In this document: positions 33,501 to 42,182 of the stretch, piece after piece
Numbering within the stretch: the stretch's first letter is position 1
How the letters are laid out: each line of letters starts with the position of its first letter
DNA from: Candidatus Baltobacteraceae bacterium
GTDB lineage: Bacteria; Vulcanimicrobiota; Vulcanimicrobiia; Vulcanimicrobiales; Vulcanimicrobiaceae
Assembly (NCBI GenBank): GCA_036489885.1
Contig: DASXEW010000003.1
Coordinates: forward strand, 1-64,000
Direction of reading: 5' to 3'
DNA length: 64,000 nt
Position numbers and translations under genes: made by a program
The notes under the pieces: generated by a model
What the model saw: only the letters and a program-made list of their open reading frames with translations
Databases searched by the model: none
What the model was told of the DNA's origin: nothing

Positions 33501-33902
33501 GCTACGCGATGTTACGCGCGCAATCGTTGCGAGATGCGGTTCGAGCGAAACCGCGCCGATCGAGTTCGTTTGGTCACCGAATACGGTGACGCCCGGAATG
33601 TTGACCGTGTCGTGACCCGGTGCGGTCACGCTGATCGAGTACGTGTCGACACTGACACCCAGGACCGTAAAGTGCCCCGAAGAGTCGGTCGTTGCCGAGT
33701 ATGAATTGCTCGGCGACTTCGCCGAGACGCTGGCACCGCTGATCGGTGCGCGCGTCGTCGAGTCAAGGACTGTACCGCTGAGCGTGCCATAGACACCGCC
33801 CGCAGCGAACGCCGATGGCGTAGTTAGTGCAAGAATCGCCACAGCTAACAGTGACGCGATTACGCACTTAACCGACGCACGGCGTATCCGTGTGAGTCGC
33901 AT
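30591..33902 (-). CDS. TonB-dependent outer-membrane receptor with carboxypeptidase-regulatory-like domain
   Basis: Active-transport channel in the outer membrane. Start ATG 33900-33902 has a GGAGG site 5 bp upstream and gives 1103 residues. Signal peptide 1-34 (VAILALTTPSAFAA), a CarbopepD_reg-like domain at about 40-120 (YGTLSGTVLDSTTRAPISGA), a plug at about 150-270 (SVPGVTLTNNSMAYSTQVTI, YQMDGVPFREPF, GAGVINIVPQRGSG), then a long barrel ending YYSRSF with terminal Phe, the outer-membrane insertion signal. The layout resembles Oar-type receptors. Its presence shows that the host is diderm. Substrate is unknown; a lipoprotein gene follows directly. Confidence 0.9.
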   Translation of the reverse strand: MRLTRIRRASVKCVIASLLAVAILALTTPSAFAAGGVYGTLSGTVLDSTTRAPISGASVSAKSPSNSYSATTDSSGHFTVLGVSVDTYSISVTAPGHDTVNIPGVTVFGDQTNSIGAVSLEPHLATIARVTSRSVSSAYQPTQTTDQYTINQTQIVQSTGNKYSSNENAALLSVPGVTLTNNSMAYSTQVTIRGAAAWEVGYQMDGVPFREPFLNGNGSFGLMNGVGNVQVVEGAADATQAGVGAGVINIVPQRGSGPGSGELFLGVGGPNFDHQLGINYGFSTPDNRFSDYISYNGERLTPYYGYSGGTPQAYLAAFPTQSLRNDQLLNNFFFKFGKDNSQQLQVLYMNTSQQGFLTSTALDNTYYPYDFTTQNSFGYAIAAGVTGGALTPAQYSGLVGLAPGVPATNTLATSPQQLFSNQTRFLKLEYDNNLSSNTYLALRYYNWETLSDSDDTHTLGAWANGAGGVGETSSVGGPTSGVNMDLLHQFGSNLTVTLNGQYNFIRPVWNNVNPDYMVYGTGLDPGGLANAPFIGDWLPGGYVYNYFGANAVNIPQRDCSSVAVPAGYASNCLPRIPNWGINYTNAIFQNYGMGIRFQYNPTDRLRFDVGFREEGQNTHWTNSLPGQGPPASGICSGSCIAYGVAAGSTVPINNPFDVLNSSWGSNFLSPTVAEPRMSVSYEMGSNDSLRFSYGRSAVFADAQFAGTPFGMYGYEPYLNVPANGVQQCGWLATTTWNCKSYAQALYWEGDNIEAPDAGNSAPAIYNNWDFSYNHLFTNGWGLRLSPFVRTGSGLPIGTIINPVLGIFATTNEGYEKTSGVEFDLTTPQRAVGFSGFFAATYQNVLTTTEPFTSYENAFPIIPPPSVALGDLYRADFVSPFSIRIGGVENFKNGFSISPQLQMNVGYPYNLGNYVAATLANGTNMNIPQVDFGPAVSSGLGNTGSLIGSPGAAIATNYYDPANPGSALQPNIAANRGVGLGVASGSLLSHFNLNADLTLQYKWSRNTIGVQMFNLFGNAFVNTIPIVNPYYQPVATGISGPQTNYGSCANQVGAGNRGCVPVIPSAANAFTNGGYLLSNANYTSGASVGPQQPFYLQVYYSRSF

Positions 33903-34066
33903 GCTGCCTCCAGATTGTTCCAATGGGGAAAGGCAAACTAAACAAGTGGGCGGCCCCGAGGGCCCCCTGCTCGCTCCGCGCCTTTCGTTTATGTGACGGG
34001 CTTAACCCTCTTAATACGCAGGGCAAGCACAAGAATACATTTCCTTACTTTTTCTGGATATTTGGC
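33903..34066. other. Intergenic stretch upstream of the receptor gene
   Basis: A 164-bp gap between the sucD stop and the receptor start. It holds the receptor's GGAGG ribosome-binding site and a GC-rich self-complementary run (GGCCCCGAGGGCCCCC, 33951-33968 region) in the likely leader. The AT-rich part near 34000-34060 is where a promoter is expected, but no convincing -35/-10 pair was found. Confidence 0.5.
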
Positions 34067-34951
34067 TCAGGCATGGACTAAATTGCCGAGCTTCTTTTTA
34101 AGCAACTTCGGGATGTCCGAAGGCCGGTCGGCGACTGGGACTCCGGCAGCTTCGAATGCCGCGACTTTGCTTTGCGGCGTCCCGGTGTTCCCCGAAATGA
34201 TGGCGCCGGCGTGGCCCAAACGTTTGCCCGGCGGCGCCGAGCGTCCACCGATGAAAGCGACGGCCGGGATGCCGGCCATGTGTTCCTTTATGAAGGCGGC
34301 CGCGTCTTCTTCATCTGAACCGCCGATTTCGCCGCAGATCACGAGCGCCTCAGTCAGCGGATCGCTCTTGAACTCGCGCAGCGCATCGACGAACGTGGTC
34401 CCGATGATCGGGTCGCCCCCGATACCGACGCAGGTCGACTGGCCGAGGCCCGCCTTCGTAAGATTGTCCACGATCTCGTAGGTCAAGGTCCCGGAGCGCG
34501 AGACCATGCCGACCTTGCCCGGCGCGAAGATGTGGCCGGGCATGATCCCGACCAGAGCCTTGCCCGGCGAGACGAGGCCGGGGCAGTTCGGCCCCAGGAT
34601 CTGCATCCCAGGGGTCGTCGCCACAATCTTGAGCATGTCGGTCGCCGGGATCCCCTCGGTGATGCAGACGCAGAAGCCGATCCCGGCGTCGTAGGCTTCG
34701 TAGAGCGCGTCGGCCGCGAACTGCGGCGGGACGAAGATGATCGAATGGGTCGCCCCGGTCGCCTCGACGGCGGCTTTAACGGTGTCGAAGACCGGCTGGC
34801 CGGTCTCGATCTTGCTTCCGCCCTTGCCGGGCGTCACACCGCCGACGACGTTCGAGCCGTACGCGATCATGCGGCTCGCGTGGAAACCGCCCTCGCGACC
34901 GGTGATCCCCTGAACGATGACGCGCGAGTTCTTATCGAGCCAAATCGACAT
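34067..34951 (-). CDS. sucD: Succinyl-CoA synthetase alpha subunit
   Basis: Forms succinyl-CoA or, in the TCA direction, succinate with NTP. The 294-residue protein shows [92 protein letters not shown] and the phosphohistidine in [13 protein letters not shown]. The ATG overlaps the sucC stop. Confidence 0.97.
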   Translation of the reverse strand: MSIWLDKNSRVIVQGITGREGGFHASRMIAYGSNVVGGVTPGKGGSKIETGQPVFDTVKAAVEATGATHSIIFVPPQFAADALYEAYDAGIGFCVCITEGIPATDMLKIVATTPGMQILGPNCPGLVSPGKALVGIMPGHIFAPGKVGMVSRSGTLTYEIVDNLTKAGLGQSTCVGIGGDPIIGTTFVDALREFKSDPLTEALVICGEIGGSDEEDAAAFIKEHMAGIPAVAFIGGRSAPPGKRLGHAGAIISGNTGTPQSKVAAFEAAGVPVADRPSDIPKLLKKKLGNLVHA

Positions 34952-36126
34952 CAGGCGGCTCCCTTCGCGGCAGCGACGGCCTTGGCGGCGCCGTCGTCCA
35001 TCGTCTCGACCGACGCGATTCCGGCCTTGGCCAGAATTTCGCGGCCTTCTTTTTCATTGGTCCCGGTCAGCCGCACGACCAGCGGCACTTTCCGCAGCGA
35101 GTTGCCCGAGAGAGCTTCGACGATCCCCGCCGCGACTTGGTCGGCGCGCGTTATCCCGCCGAAGATGTTAATGAACATCGCCTTAACTTTCGGATCGCTC
35201 ACGATCAGCTCATAGCATTTGCGCACGCGTTCGGCTTGCGCACCACCGCCGACGTCGAGAAAGTTTGCAGCGGAACCGCCGGCGGTGCGAATCGCGTCCA
35301 TCGTTCCCATGCCGAGCCCGGCGCCGTTGGCCATCACGCCGATGTCGCCGTCGAGCCGCGCGTAGTTCGAACGTCCGAGACCAATCGCAACGGCTTTGGC
35401 TTCGTCCTCGTTGTCGGGCGATTCGTTTTCTTTCTCCCACGCGGCAAGCTCGGGATGTTTGTAGAGCGCGTTGTCGTCCAGCTCGACTTTCGCATCGGAT
35501 GCGATGACGCGCCCGTCTTTGGTGAGCACGAGCGGATTGATCTCGATCAGATTCGCACCGTAGTCGAAAAACAGTTTGTAGATGGCGCCTGCGATCGCGG
35601 GCCATTCTTTCGCGTATCCGGCCGGAAGCTTCGAGGCAAAAAACAGAAGCCGCGCTTCGAACGGCGAGTATCCTACTGCAGTATCAACCCAATATTTCGA
35701 AAGCGCGTGCGGATCTTTATCCGCAACCTCTTCGATGTCCATGCCGCCTTGCGCGGTAACGATGAACACGGGACGCTTCGTACTGCGATCGATCGTGACC
35801 GAAACATAGGCCTCGTGCGCGATTGCAACTTTCTCTTCGACGAGCAACGACTTGACGAGCTCGCCTTGCGGATTCTGAATTCCGCGCAGCGTCGTGCCGA
35901 TCAGCGCAGCAGCGATTTTCTTTCCGTCATCTGCATTGTCGGCGAATTTGATTCCGCCGGCTTTGCCGCGCCCACCCATCTGCACTTGAGCTTTGAGCAC
36001 CCACGAACCGGGATTCGCGGCGATGAACGATGCAACGTCGTCCGCGGTACGCGCATGCTCTCCGCGCGGAACCGGAATGCCGACACGCTTAAAGAGCTCT
36101 TTGCCTTGGTATTCGACTAACTTCAT
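34951..36126 (-). CDS. sucC: Succinyl-CoA synthetase beta subunit
   Basis: ATP-grasp partner of SucD. Start ATG 36124-36126 ([20 protein letters not shown]) gives 391 residues, the usual length. [98 protein letters not shown] and [15 protein letters not shown] are present. The longer frame upstream of this ATG is not coding. Divergent from the thioredoxin-fold gene. Confidence 0.97.
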   Translation of the reverse strand: MKLVEYQGKELFKRVGIPVPRGEHARTADDVASFIAANPGSWVLKAQVQMGGRGKAGGIKFADNADDGKKIAAALIGTTLRGIQNPQGELVKSLLVEEKVAIAHEAYVSVTIDRSTKRPVFIVTAQGGMDIEEVADKDPHALSKYWVDTAVGYSPFEARLLFFASKLPAGYAKEWPAIAGAIYKLFFDYGANLIEINPLVLTKDGRVIASDAKVELDDNALYKHPELAAWEKENESPDNEDEAKAVAIGLGRSNYARLDGDIGVMANGAGLGMGTMDAIRTAGGSAANFLDVGGGAQAERVRKCYELIVSDPKVKAMFINIFGGITRADQVAAGIVEALSGNSLRKVPLVVRLTGTNEKEGREILAKAGIASVETMDDGAAKAVAAAKGAA

Positions 36127-36216
36127 TTCGACACGCCCGCCGTTCCCGATAGTAGCAAGATTGTGCACGCGTTTAGGCAGGAGAACTTGCCGGACCCTTC
36201 CGACGTTAGTCTCACT

Positions 36217-37311
36217 ATGAAACGCTTGTCCTCGGTGGTCCTGATCGCAGCGCTTTTCTTGGTACCGACGTTGGTGACGGCGGCCGAACCGGATTCCATC
36301 CTGTCCTTCGACGGCGGCAGCGGATGGCTCAATGGCGCTCCGATTTCCATCGCCGATTTGCGCGGGAAAGTCGTGCTCGTCGACTTCTGGGAGTACACGT
36401 GCATCAATTGCTTGCGCACGCTCCCGTATCTGCGCGAATGGTATAAGCGTTACGCGGCGGACGGTTTCGTCATCATCGGTGTCCACACGCCGGAGTTCAC
36501 GTTCTCCTCCGACCCGAAGAACGTTGAAGCGGCAACGAAGCGGCTCGGCGTAACTTGGCCGGTCGTTCTCGATGACAAAGACGTAATCTGGAACCGCTAC
36601 GGCACCACCACATGGCCGCACGAGCTGCTTTTCGATCAAACCGGAAAACGTAACGACAGCGTGATCGGCGAGGGCGGCTATACCGAAACCGAACAGCGGA
36701 TCCAATATCTGCTCAAGCGCGCGAATCCGTCGCTACAATTGCCGCCGATCATGGCGCTGTTGCCGGAAGACAACTACTCGAAGCCGGGCGCCGTGTGTTA
36801 TCCCAAGACCGAAGAGACGTTCGTCGGCGGGCCGCATGCAAACGTGGGAAACGCTCCGCCGCAAGCTGCGAACGGTGGTCTGTTCGACTCGCAATCGTCG
36901 CTCCAGGGCCTTACGAGCGCGATGTACTACGACAAGGGCTCGCACACGGACGGCAAGATCTATCTGCAAGGCGGCTGGCGCAAAGTGGAACAAGGACTCG
37001 TATCAGTCGACGGCCGCCCGCATGTCGCGCTCAAGTACCACGCCATTCAGGTCGTCGGCGTCATGCGTCCGGAAAAAGGCGCGGTAACGGTCATCGTTAC
37101 GCAAGACGGAAAACCCGTTGCGCACGATGATGCGGGCCCCGACATTCAATACGATGCGCAAGGACGCTCGTACATGACGGTCGATGCGCCGCGTGCCTAC
37201 ACGATCATCAACAATAAGAAGTGGGGTACGCACGATCTCACGCTCGAGCCGCAAGGCTCAGGCGTCGGCATGTTCAGCTTCGACTTCGAATCCTGCGAAG
37301 TCCCGAACTAG
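36217..37311 (+). CDS. Exported thioredoxin-fold protein with DipZ-type C-terminal domain
   Basis: Extracytoplasmic thiol protein. ATG 36217 opens a signal peptide (MKRLSSVVLIAALFLVPTLV then TAA). The TlpA/AhpC-like domain at about 30-175 holds the redox motif in VDFWEYTCINCLRTLPYLRE (C-x-x-C is CINC), FVIIGVHTPEF and TTTWPHELLFDQTGK. The second half (about 215-364; MYYDKGSHTDGKIYLQGGWR ... GVGMFSFDFESCEVP) corresponds to the C-terminal domain of DipZ/CcdA-fusion proteins, here without the CcdA membrane part. 364 residues. An upstream AGGAG with TTG 36187 in frame is an alternative start. Confidence 0.88.
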   Translation: MKRLSSVVLIAALFLVPTLVTAAEPDSILSFDGGSGWLNGAPISIADLRGKVVLVDFWEYTCINCLRTLPYLREWYKRYAADGFVIIGVHTPEFTFSSDPKNVEAATKRLGVTWPVVLDDKDVIWNRYGTTTWPHELLFDQTGKRNDSVIGEGGYTETEQRIQYLLKRANPSLQLPPIMALLPEDNYSKPGAVCYPKTEETFVGGPHANVGNAPPQAANGGLFDSQSSLQGLTSAMYYDKGSHTDGKIYLQGGWRKVEQGLVSVDGRPHVALKYHAIQVVGVMRPEKGAVTVIVTQDGKPVAHDDAGPDIQYDAQGRSYMTVDAPRAYTIINNKKWGTHDLTLEPQGSGVGMFSFDFESCEVPN

Positions 37312-37339
37312 TCGAGGCGGCCAACGCGATGGAGCTTAT

Positions 37340-37384
37340 TTTGTCATTCCGAGCGTAGCGCCGAAAGCGCGTAGTCGAGGAATC
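37340..37384. repeat. GTCATCCCGAGCG-type palindromic repeat
   Basis: GTCATTCCGAGCGTAGCGCC followed by GAAAGCGCGTAGTCGAGGAA. Lies between the convergent thioredoxin-fold and acyl-CoA dehydrogenase genes, next to a terminator. Confidence 0.85.
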
Positions 37385-37391
37385 GGGACAA

Positions 37392-37422
37392 TAAAAAAAT
37401 CAGAGCCCTTGCGAGCTCTGAT
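37392..37422 (-). terminator. Rho-independent terminator for the acyl-CoA dehydrogenase operon
   Basis: Read on the minus strand: ATCAGAGC (37415-37422), an 8-nt loop, GCTCTGAT (37399-37406), then a run of seven T. It lies about 90 bp after the acyl-CoA dehydrogenase stop. Confidence 0.85.
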
Positions 37423-37509
37423 TCCGTAGCTTCCAGAGAAGCATTTTCACGAAAGTGGTGCCTACAGTCTAGCAACTGCCGTCGCCGCCGTCAACGGTTC
37501 GGGCCTTTC

Positions 37510-38655
37510 CTATTCCAGCCTTCCGAGTAAAGCGCGCGCGATGATCATCTGCTGAATCTCTGAGGTGCCTTCGTAGATCTCGGTGATCTTCGCGTCGCGA
37601 TAGTAGCGCTCGACCGGGAAGTCGCTCATGAATCCGTAGCCCCCGTGAATTTGCACGGCTTCCGATGCGTGCTCGCGCGCCTTCGTCGACGCAAATAGTT
37701 TTGCCATGCTGGCTTCGACGGCAAACGGTTTGCCGGCGTCGCACAGCGCAGCCGCGCGGTACGTCGCGAGCTGCGCGGCATTCAAATCAGCGGCCATGCG
37801 CGCGATCTTGAACGAGATCGCTTCGAACGCACCGATCGGCTTGCCGAAAGCTTCGCGATCTTTTGCAAATTGAACCGATGCGTCGAGACATGCACCAAGA
37901 ATGCCGCACGCCTGCGAGGCAATGCCGATGCGGCCCGACGTCAGTGTGCCGAGCGCGCTGCGCAAGCCTTCGCCTTCGCCGGCGAGCAACGCACTTACCG
38001 GAATCTCAACGTCATCGAAAGCGATGTCGCACGTGTTGCTAGTGTGAATGCCGAGTTTGTTCGAGAGGTTCTCGATCACCATGCCCTTCCAGGGATGATC
38101 GATCAGAAACGCAGAGATGCCGCGCACGCCCTCACCGCCGGTTCGAAACATCCCCATGATCACCGCGGAGTAGCCGCCGTTCGAACACCACTGTTTGCGA
38201 CCGTTCAGAATGAACGCGTCGCCCTTGCGCCGCGCGGTTGCACGTAACGCGGCGGCGTCCGAACCGACTTCGGGCTCCGTGAGCGCAAATGCCGCGATCG
38301 CATCGCCGGTCGCGAGCATCGGTAAATATTTCTTTTTCTGCGCGTCGGTGCCGAGGCGCATGATCGCCGCGCAAATCATGACGTGCACGGAGAGCGTCAC
38401 CGCTGCGCCGGCATCGACTTTCGCGATCTGCTCGACTGCGAGCGCGTAACTCACGTAGTCTGCGCCGACGCCGCCATATTCTTCCGGGATGACGATGCCC
38501 ATTAGGCCGGCTTCCGTCATCTTCGTGAAAAGCGCGCGCGGAAACGTGTGACCGCGATCCCACTGCGCGATATGCGGTGCGATTTCGCGCTTGGCAAACT
38601 CCGCTGCCAGCTCCGCAATCGCGCGCTGGTCGTCGGTCAGCTCGAATTGTGCTAT
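37510..38655 (-). CDS. Acyl-CoA dehydrogenase
   Basis: FAD enzyme oxidising acyl-CoA to enoyl-CoA. Family core: GLMGIVIPEEYGGVGADYVS, FALTEPEVGSDAAALRATAR, NGRKQWCSNGG, TSGRIGIASQACGILGACLD, HGGYGFMSDFPVERYYRDAK and ITEIYEGTSEIQQMIIARAL with the catalytic Glu (YEGTSE). The first ATG in frame (38520) would delete the N-terminal helix; clearly homologous residues (QFELTDDQRAIAELAAEFA) continue to 38655, where the only start is ATA overlapping the hbd stop (ATAG), giving 381 residues, the family length. A single base change or error from ATG is likely. Confidence 0.92.
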   Translation of the reverse strand: MAQFELTDDQRAIAELAAEFAKREIAPHIAQWDRGHTFPRALFTKMTEAGLMGIVIPEEYGGVGADYVSYALAVEQIAKVDAGAAVTLSVHVMICAAIMRLGTDAQKKKYLPMLATGDAIAAFALTEPEVGSDAAALRATARRKGDAFILNGRKQWCSNGGYSAVIMGMFRTGGEGVRGISAFLIDHPWKGMVIENLSNKLGIHTSNTCDIAFDDVEIPVSALLAGEGEGLRSALGTLTSGRIGIASQACGILGACLDASVQFAKDREAFGKPIGAFEAISFKIARMAADLNAAQLATYRAAALCDAGKPFAVEASMAKLFASTKAREHASEAVQIHGGYGFMSDFPVERYYRDAKITEIYEGTSEIQQMIIARALLGRLE

Positions 38656-39527
38656 ACGGGGACCGCCTCGGCGCTGACTTTGCGGCCGTTCTCATACGCG
38701 TAGAAACCGCGGCCCGTCTTGCGCCCGTACCAACCGGCGTCGACGTATTGGCGCAACAACGCGCACGGGTTGTACTTCGGGTCGCCAAGACCGTCGTACA
38801 ACACTTCCATGATTGCAAGGCACGTATCGAGGCCGATCAGATCGGCGAGCTCGAGGGGACCCATCGGATGATTGAGTCCGAGCTTCGCAACGGTGTCGAT
38901 CGCATCCGGAGTACCGACGCCTTGGAACAAAGCGAAGACCGCTTCATTAATAAGCGGCATCAAAATTCGATTGGCAATAAAGCCCGGCATGTCGCGCGAC
39001 TCGGCCGTCGTCTTGCCGAGATCGGCTGCGAGATCGTGGACGAACTTCGCCGTCGCGTCTGTCGTTTGAATCGCGCGGATGACTTCGACCAGCTTCATGA
39101 CCGGAACCGGATTCATGAAGTGCATTCCGATCACGCGCCCCGGATTGTCGCAGACGGCGGCCAGCTTCGTGATCGAGATCGAGGACGTGTTGCTGGCAAG
39201 AATCGTTTCGGGCGCCGTCGATTCGTTGAGCTTGCGGAAGATTTGCAGTTTGAGCTCGAGGTTCTCGGTCGCAGCTTCGATCGCGATTGCAACGTCGAGA
39301 TTCGTGAAGTGCGGCCGCGCGTCGATGTGCGAGAGAACCCGTCCCCGCTCGTCGGCCGTCATCCGGCCTTTCTCAACGGCGCGATCGAGATTCGATTCGA
39401 TCGAACGTATGCCGTGCTCGATGAACTTCTCTTCGCGATCGTTGAGCAGCACTTCGTGTCCGGTTTGCGCGCAAACTTGCGCGATCCCGGATCCCATCTG
39501 CCCGGCGCCTATAACTAAGATCCGCAT
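38652..39527 (-). CDS. 3-hydroxybutyryl-CoA dehydrogenase
   Basis: NAD(P)-dependent oxidation of 3-hydroxyacyl-CoA, or the reverse in butyrate-type pathways. The 291-residue protein has the Rossmann motif VIGAGQMGSGIAQVCAQTG, ASNTSSISITKLAAV, GMHFMNPVPVMKLVEVIRA with the catalytic His, RDMPGFIANRILMPLINEAV and NHPMGPLELADLIGLD. Single-domain length matches Hbd/PaaH rather than the FadB fusion. Joined to the acyl-CoA dehydrogenase gene by an overlap; a thiolase gene lies upstream beyond the repeat. Confidence 0.95.
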   Translation of the reverse strand: MRILVIGAGQMGSGIAQVCAQTGHEVLLNDREEKFIEHGIRSIESNLDRAVEKGRMTADERGRVLSHIDARPHFTNLDVAIAIEAATENLELKLQIFRKLNESTAPETILASNTSSISITKLAAVCDNPGRVIGMHFMNPVPVMKLVEVIRAIQTTDATAKFVHDLAADLGKTTAESRDMPGFIANRILMPLINEAVFALFQGVGTPDAIDTVAKLGLNHPMGPLELADLIGLDTCLAIMEVLYDGLGDPKYNPCALLRQYVDAGWYGRKTGRGFYAYENGRKVSAEAVPV

Positions 39528-39660
39528 GTTATTTCAGCGGCACGCTTCGCGGGCCGAACCTCCACAAGAGCAGCGAGACGATTTTCGGGCCGAGCCCTCC
39601 ACAGCAGGTTCACTAGTGACTTGCTCCCCATTGTGTCTTCTGACCATAGCGCTCCCACGT

Positions 39661-39932
39661 ATGTCATCCTGAGCGTAGCGCTCCGCAGGAGCGCGAAGTC
39701 GAAGGGCGAGCCCGAATGATGCGGGCAGCGAAACACTGCGGCAAGGTCGAGGGCACGATCATGCCCGCAAGTTCGGACGATCGTTCCTCTACCCGGACGA
39801 CTACGACGCGCCCTTCGACTTCGCAACGCGGCGCGTTGCTACGCTCAGGATGACATCGGGGTAATCGTGCCGTGCGGCGGCCCTTTGCGCGAAATCAACT
39901 GCACGCGCTAATCGAACGTGCGCCCGTTCATC
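39661..39932. repeat. Composite repeat element, copy A (diverged)
   Basis: Fills most of the 407-bp gap between hbd and the thiolase gene. Order: GTCATCCTGAGCGTAGCG (39662), a ~90-bp core with GGCAGCGAAAC and AAGGTCGAGGGCACGATC, the inverted terminal repeat ending CTACGCTCAGGATGACA (39854), then GGCGGCCCTTTGCGCGAAATC (39877) and an end block ATCGAACGTGCGCC (39911) that stops at the thiolase stop codon. The same order recurs at 49406-49802 and 51227-51607. The rest of the gap (39528-39660) shows no gene. Confidence 0.8.
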
Positions 39933-39934
39933 CA

Positions 39935-41284
39935 TCACTCCACTCTTACCAGGACGGCGTCACCTTGGCCGCCGCCGCTGCAGATCGCGGCAATGCCGAG
40001 TCCGCCGCCGCGCCGGCGCAGCTGATGAATCACCGTGCCGACGATACGTGCGCCCGATGCTCCGATCGGGTGGCCCATCGCGACTGCGCCGCCTTGCAGG
40101 TTGACGCTATCGGCGCTGAGACCTAAGCGCTGCGAAGAGCTCAGGACGACTGCCGAAAATGCTTCGTTGATTTCCCATACCGCGATGTCGCTGCGCGAGA
40201 GACCTTGCTGGTCGAGCAGTTTTTGCGCGGCCATCGCCGGCGTTAAGGCGAGATATGGCGGATCCCATGCAGCCGTCGCATGATCGACGATCGTCGCGAG
40301 CACTTCGGCGCCTTGGCTTTTCGCGTACGCCGGATCTGCGATCACGAGTGCGGCTGCACCGTCGTTGACGCCCGGCGCGTTGCCGGCCGTAACCGACCCG
40401 CCTTTGTCGATCGGCGGAAGCTTGGCCATCGCAGCGACGTTCGCGTCGCCGCGCACCGCTTCGTCGCGATCGACGAGCGTCACGGCAATCTCACCGTGCG
40501 CGTGCGCATCGAGATACGGCGAATATTTTTGCGGATCCGGCACCATCGTGTGCGGCGGCGTATGCGACCAGACGCTCGAGCTACCGTTTCCACCCGCAAG
40601 AACGGGGACGCGTGGCGGCACGCGTGTGGGAACGATCTCGACGACGATCTTGCCCTTCTGTTTCACAGCAACGCGAATCGGCACGATCTCGTCGGAAAAA
40701 TAGCCGGCTTCGCGCGCTTGCGCCGCGCGCTGGTGACTGCGGTACGCGAATTCATCTTGCATCTCACGCGTCAAGCCCAACTCGGCTGCGACTTGCGCGC
40801 CTTGCGATGCCATCGTCACGTCGAAGAAAAAGTCCCACAAGCCGTCGTGGACCATCAAATCGACGAGCTTACCGTCGCCGAACCGATAGCCGCTGCGCGC
40901 GCCCGGGAGCGCGTAAGGGGCATTGGACATCGACTCCATCCCGCCGGCGACGATCAGCCGGTAGTCGCCGCTGTCGACCAGACGCGCCGCCATGACGACG
41001 GCGAGCATGCCGGAGGCGCAGACCTTGTTCACGGTCTCGCTGGTGACGGTCTTGGCAAGCCCTGCTTTATAGGAAGCTTGGCGCGCGGGCGCTTGCCCGG
41101 CCCCGCCCTGTAAGACCTGCCCCATCACGACGTGGTCGACGTCGGCGCGGTCGACTTTGGCGCGCTCGAGCGCAGTGCGGATGGCTTCAGCTCCCAGCGT
41201 CGTCGCGGGAAGCGCGGCGAGGGCGCCGCCCAAGCGGCCGAACGGCGTACGCGTCGCGGCCAGAACTACGGCTTTTCCATTCAT
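39935..41284 (-). CDS. Acetyl-CoA acetyltransferase (thiolase)
   Basis: Condenses or cleaves acetoacetyl-CoA or longer 3-ketoacyl-CoA. Motifs: AATRTPFGRLGGALAALPAT, nucleophile in VNKVCASGMLAVVMAARLV, GGMESMSNAPYALPGARSGY, WEINEAFSAVVLSSSQRLGL, GGAVAMGHPIGASGARIVGT and ICSGGGQGDAVLVRVE. At 449 residues it exceeds the usual ~392; the extra ~55 residues lie between about 205 and 280 (KGKIVVEIVPTRVPPRVPVL, then SSSVWSHTPPHTMVPDPQKY). Partner of the hbd and acyl-CoA dehydrogenase genes downstream. Confidence 0.95.
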   Translation of the reverse strand: MNGKAVVLAATRTPFGRLGGALAALPATTLGAEAIRTALERAKVDRADVDHVVMGQVLQGGAGQAPARQASYKAGLAKTVTSETVNKVCASGMLAVVMAARLVDSGDYRLIVAGGMESMSNAPYALPGARSGYRFGDGKLVDLMVHDGLWDFFFDVTMASQGAQVAAELGLTREMQDEFAYRSHQRAAQAREAGYFSDEIVPIRVAVKQKGKIVVEIVPTRVPPRVPVLAGGNGSSSVWSHTPPHTMVPDPQKYSPYLDAHAHGEIAVTLVDRDEAVRGDANVAAMAKLPPIDKGGSVTAGNAPGVNDGAAALVIADPAYAKSQGAEVLATIVDHATAAWDPPYLALTPAMAAQKLLDQQGLSRSDIAVWEINEAFSAVVLSSSQRLGLSADSVNLQGGAVAMGHPIGASGARIVGTVIHQLRRRGGGLGIAAICSGGGQGDAVLVRVE

Positions 41285-41306
41285 GTTCTCGATGACCCCG
41301 GAGTGG

Positions 41307-42182
41307 TTATTTTGGCTGCAGTTGGGTGCACACGATCCGCTCGTCGGCCGCGCACGACTGGCATTCGAACTGCACGGTCACGTGCGAGATCGCGAACTCG
41401 TCGCGCATCGCGCGATCGACGCTTTGCAAGATCTGCGTTGCGTCGCTGATGCTGCGATCCGGCAAGAGGATGTGCGCCGAAAGCGCGTAGTTTCCGGTTC
41501 CGAGCGTCCAGACGTGCAGGTCATGCACGCCGACGATCCCGTCGACCCGGCGAATGCGATCCTGAACGCGCTCGACGTTGACGTGCGCTGGGACGCTTTC
41601 GAGCAGCACGTCGCTGGCTTCGAGAACGATGCGCACCACGCCGACGACGATAACGGCTGCAATCCCAATCGAGAGCAATGGGTCGATCCACGACCAGCCG
41701 AAGCGCCAGATCACGAGCGCCCCGAGGATGACGCCGAACGACGAGAGCGCGTCGCCGAGCACGTGCAGCGTCGCCGCGCGCATGTTCAGGTTCTCGTGCA
41801 TCTTGCGCGCCAGCACGATGCTGAGCGCAGCATTCACGATCAGCGCGAACGCAGCGAATGCCGCCATCAACGGACCTTCGGGAATAACCGGGTTCATCAA
41901 CCGGCGCACCGCCTCGACGACGATGAACACCGTGATCGCAAAGAGTAAGCCGCCGTTGAGCAGTGCCGCAAGAATTTCGGTGCGCCCGAAACCGAAGGTT
42001 TGGCGCCGTGTTGCGGGCCGCGAAGCGAGATGCATCGCGGCTAGTGCAATCAGCAGGGCGATCGCATCCAAGAACACGTGCGCGCTATCGGTCAGGAGCG
42101 CAAGCGAGTGCGCAAGAAATCCGCCCGCGCACTCGATCGCAGCAACGAGCGTGGTCGCGATGAACGCCACGCGCAGCGTCAT
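41307..42182 (-). CDS. Cation diffusion facilitator (CDF) metal exporter
   Basis: Proton-driven export of Zn2+, Co2+ or related ions. The 291-residue protein has six membrane helices, the metal-site motif LTDSAHVFLDAIALLIALAA (H-x-x-x-D) in helix 2 and HVLGDALSSFGVILGAL (H-x-x-x-D) in helix 5, and a C-terminal cytoplasmic domain (VDGIVGVHDLHVWTLGTGNY). The H-x3-D pair is typical of Zn-transporting members (ZitB/CzcD group). Overlaps the following methyltransferase gene by 4 bp. Confidence 0.93.
   Translation of the reverse strand: MTLRVAFIATTLVAAIECAGGFLAHSLALLTDSAHVFLDAIALLIALAAMHLASRPATRRQTFGFGRTEILAALLNGGLLFAITVFIVVEAVRRLMNPVIPEGPLMAAFAAFALIVNAALSIVLARKMHENLNMRAATLHVLGDALSSFGVILGALVIWRFGWSWIDPLLSIGIAAVIVVGVVRIVLEASDVLLESVPAHVNVERVQDRIRRVDGIVGVHDLHVWTLGTGNYALSAHILLPDRSISDATQILQSVDRAMRDEFAISHVTVQFECQSCAADERIVCTQLQPK

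Noticed and set aside
36127-36705. Extension of sucC to 584 residues
   Set aside because: The ATG at 36126 gives the exact normal N-terminus; the upstream part overlaps the divergent thioredoxin-fold gene.
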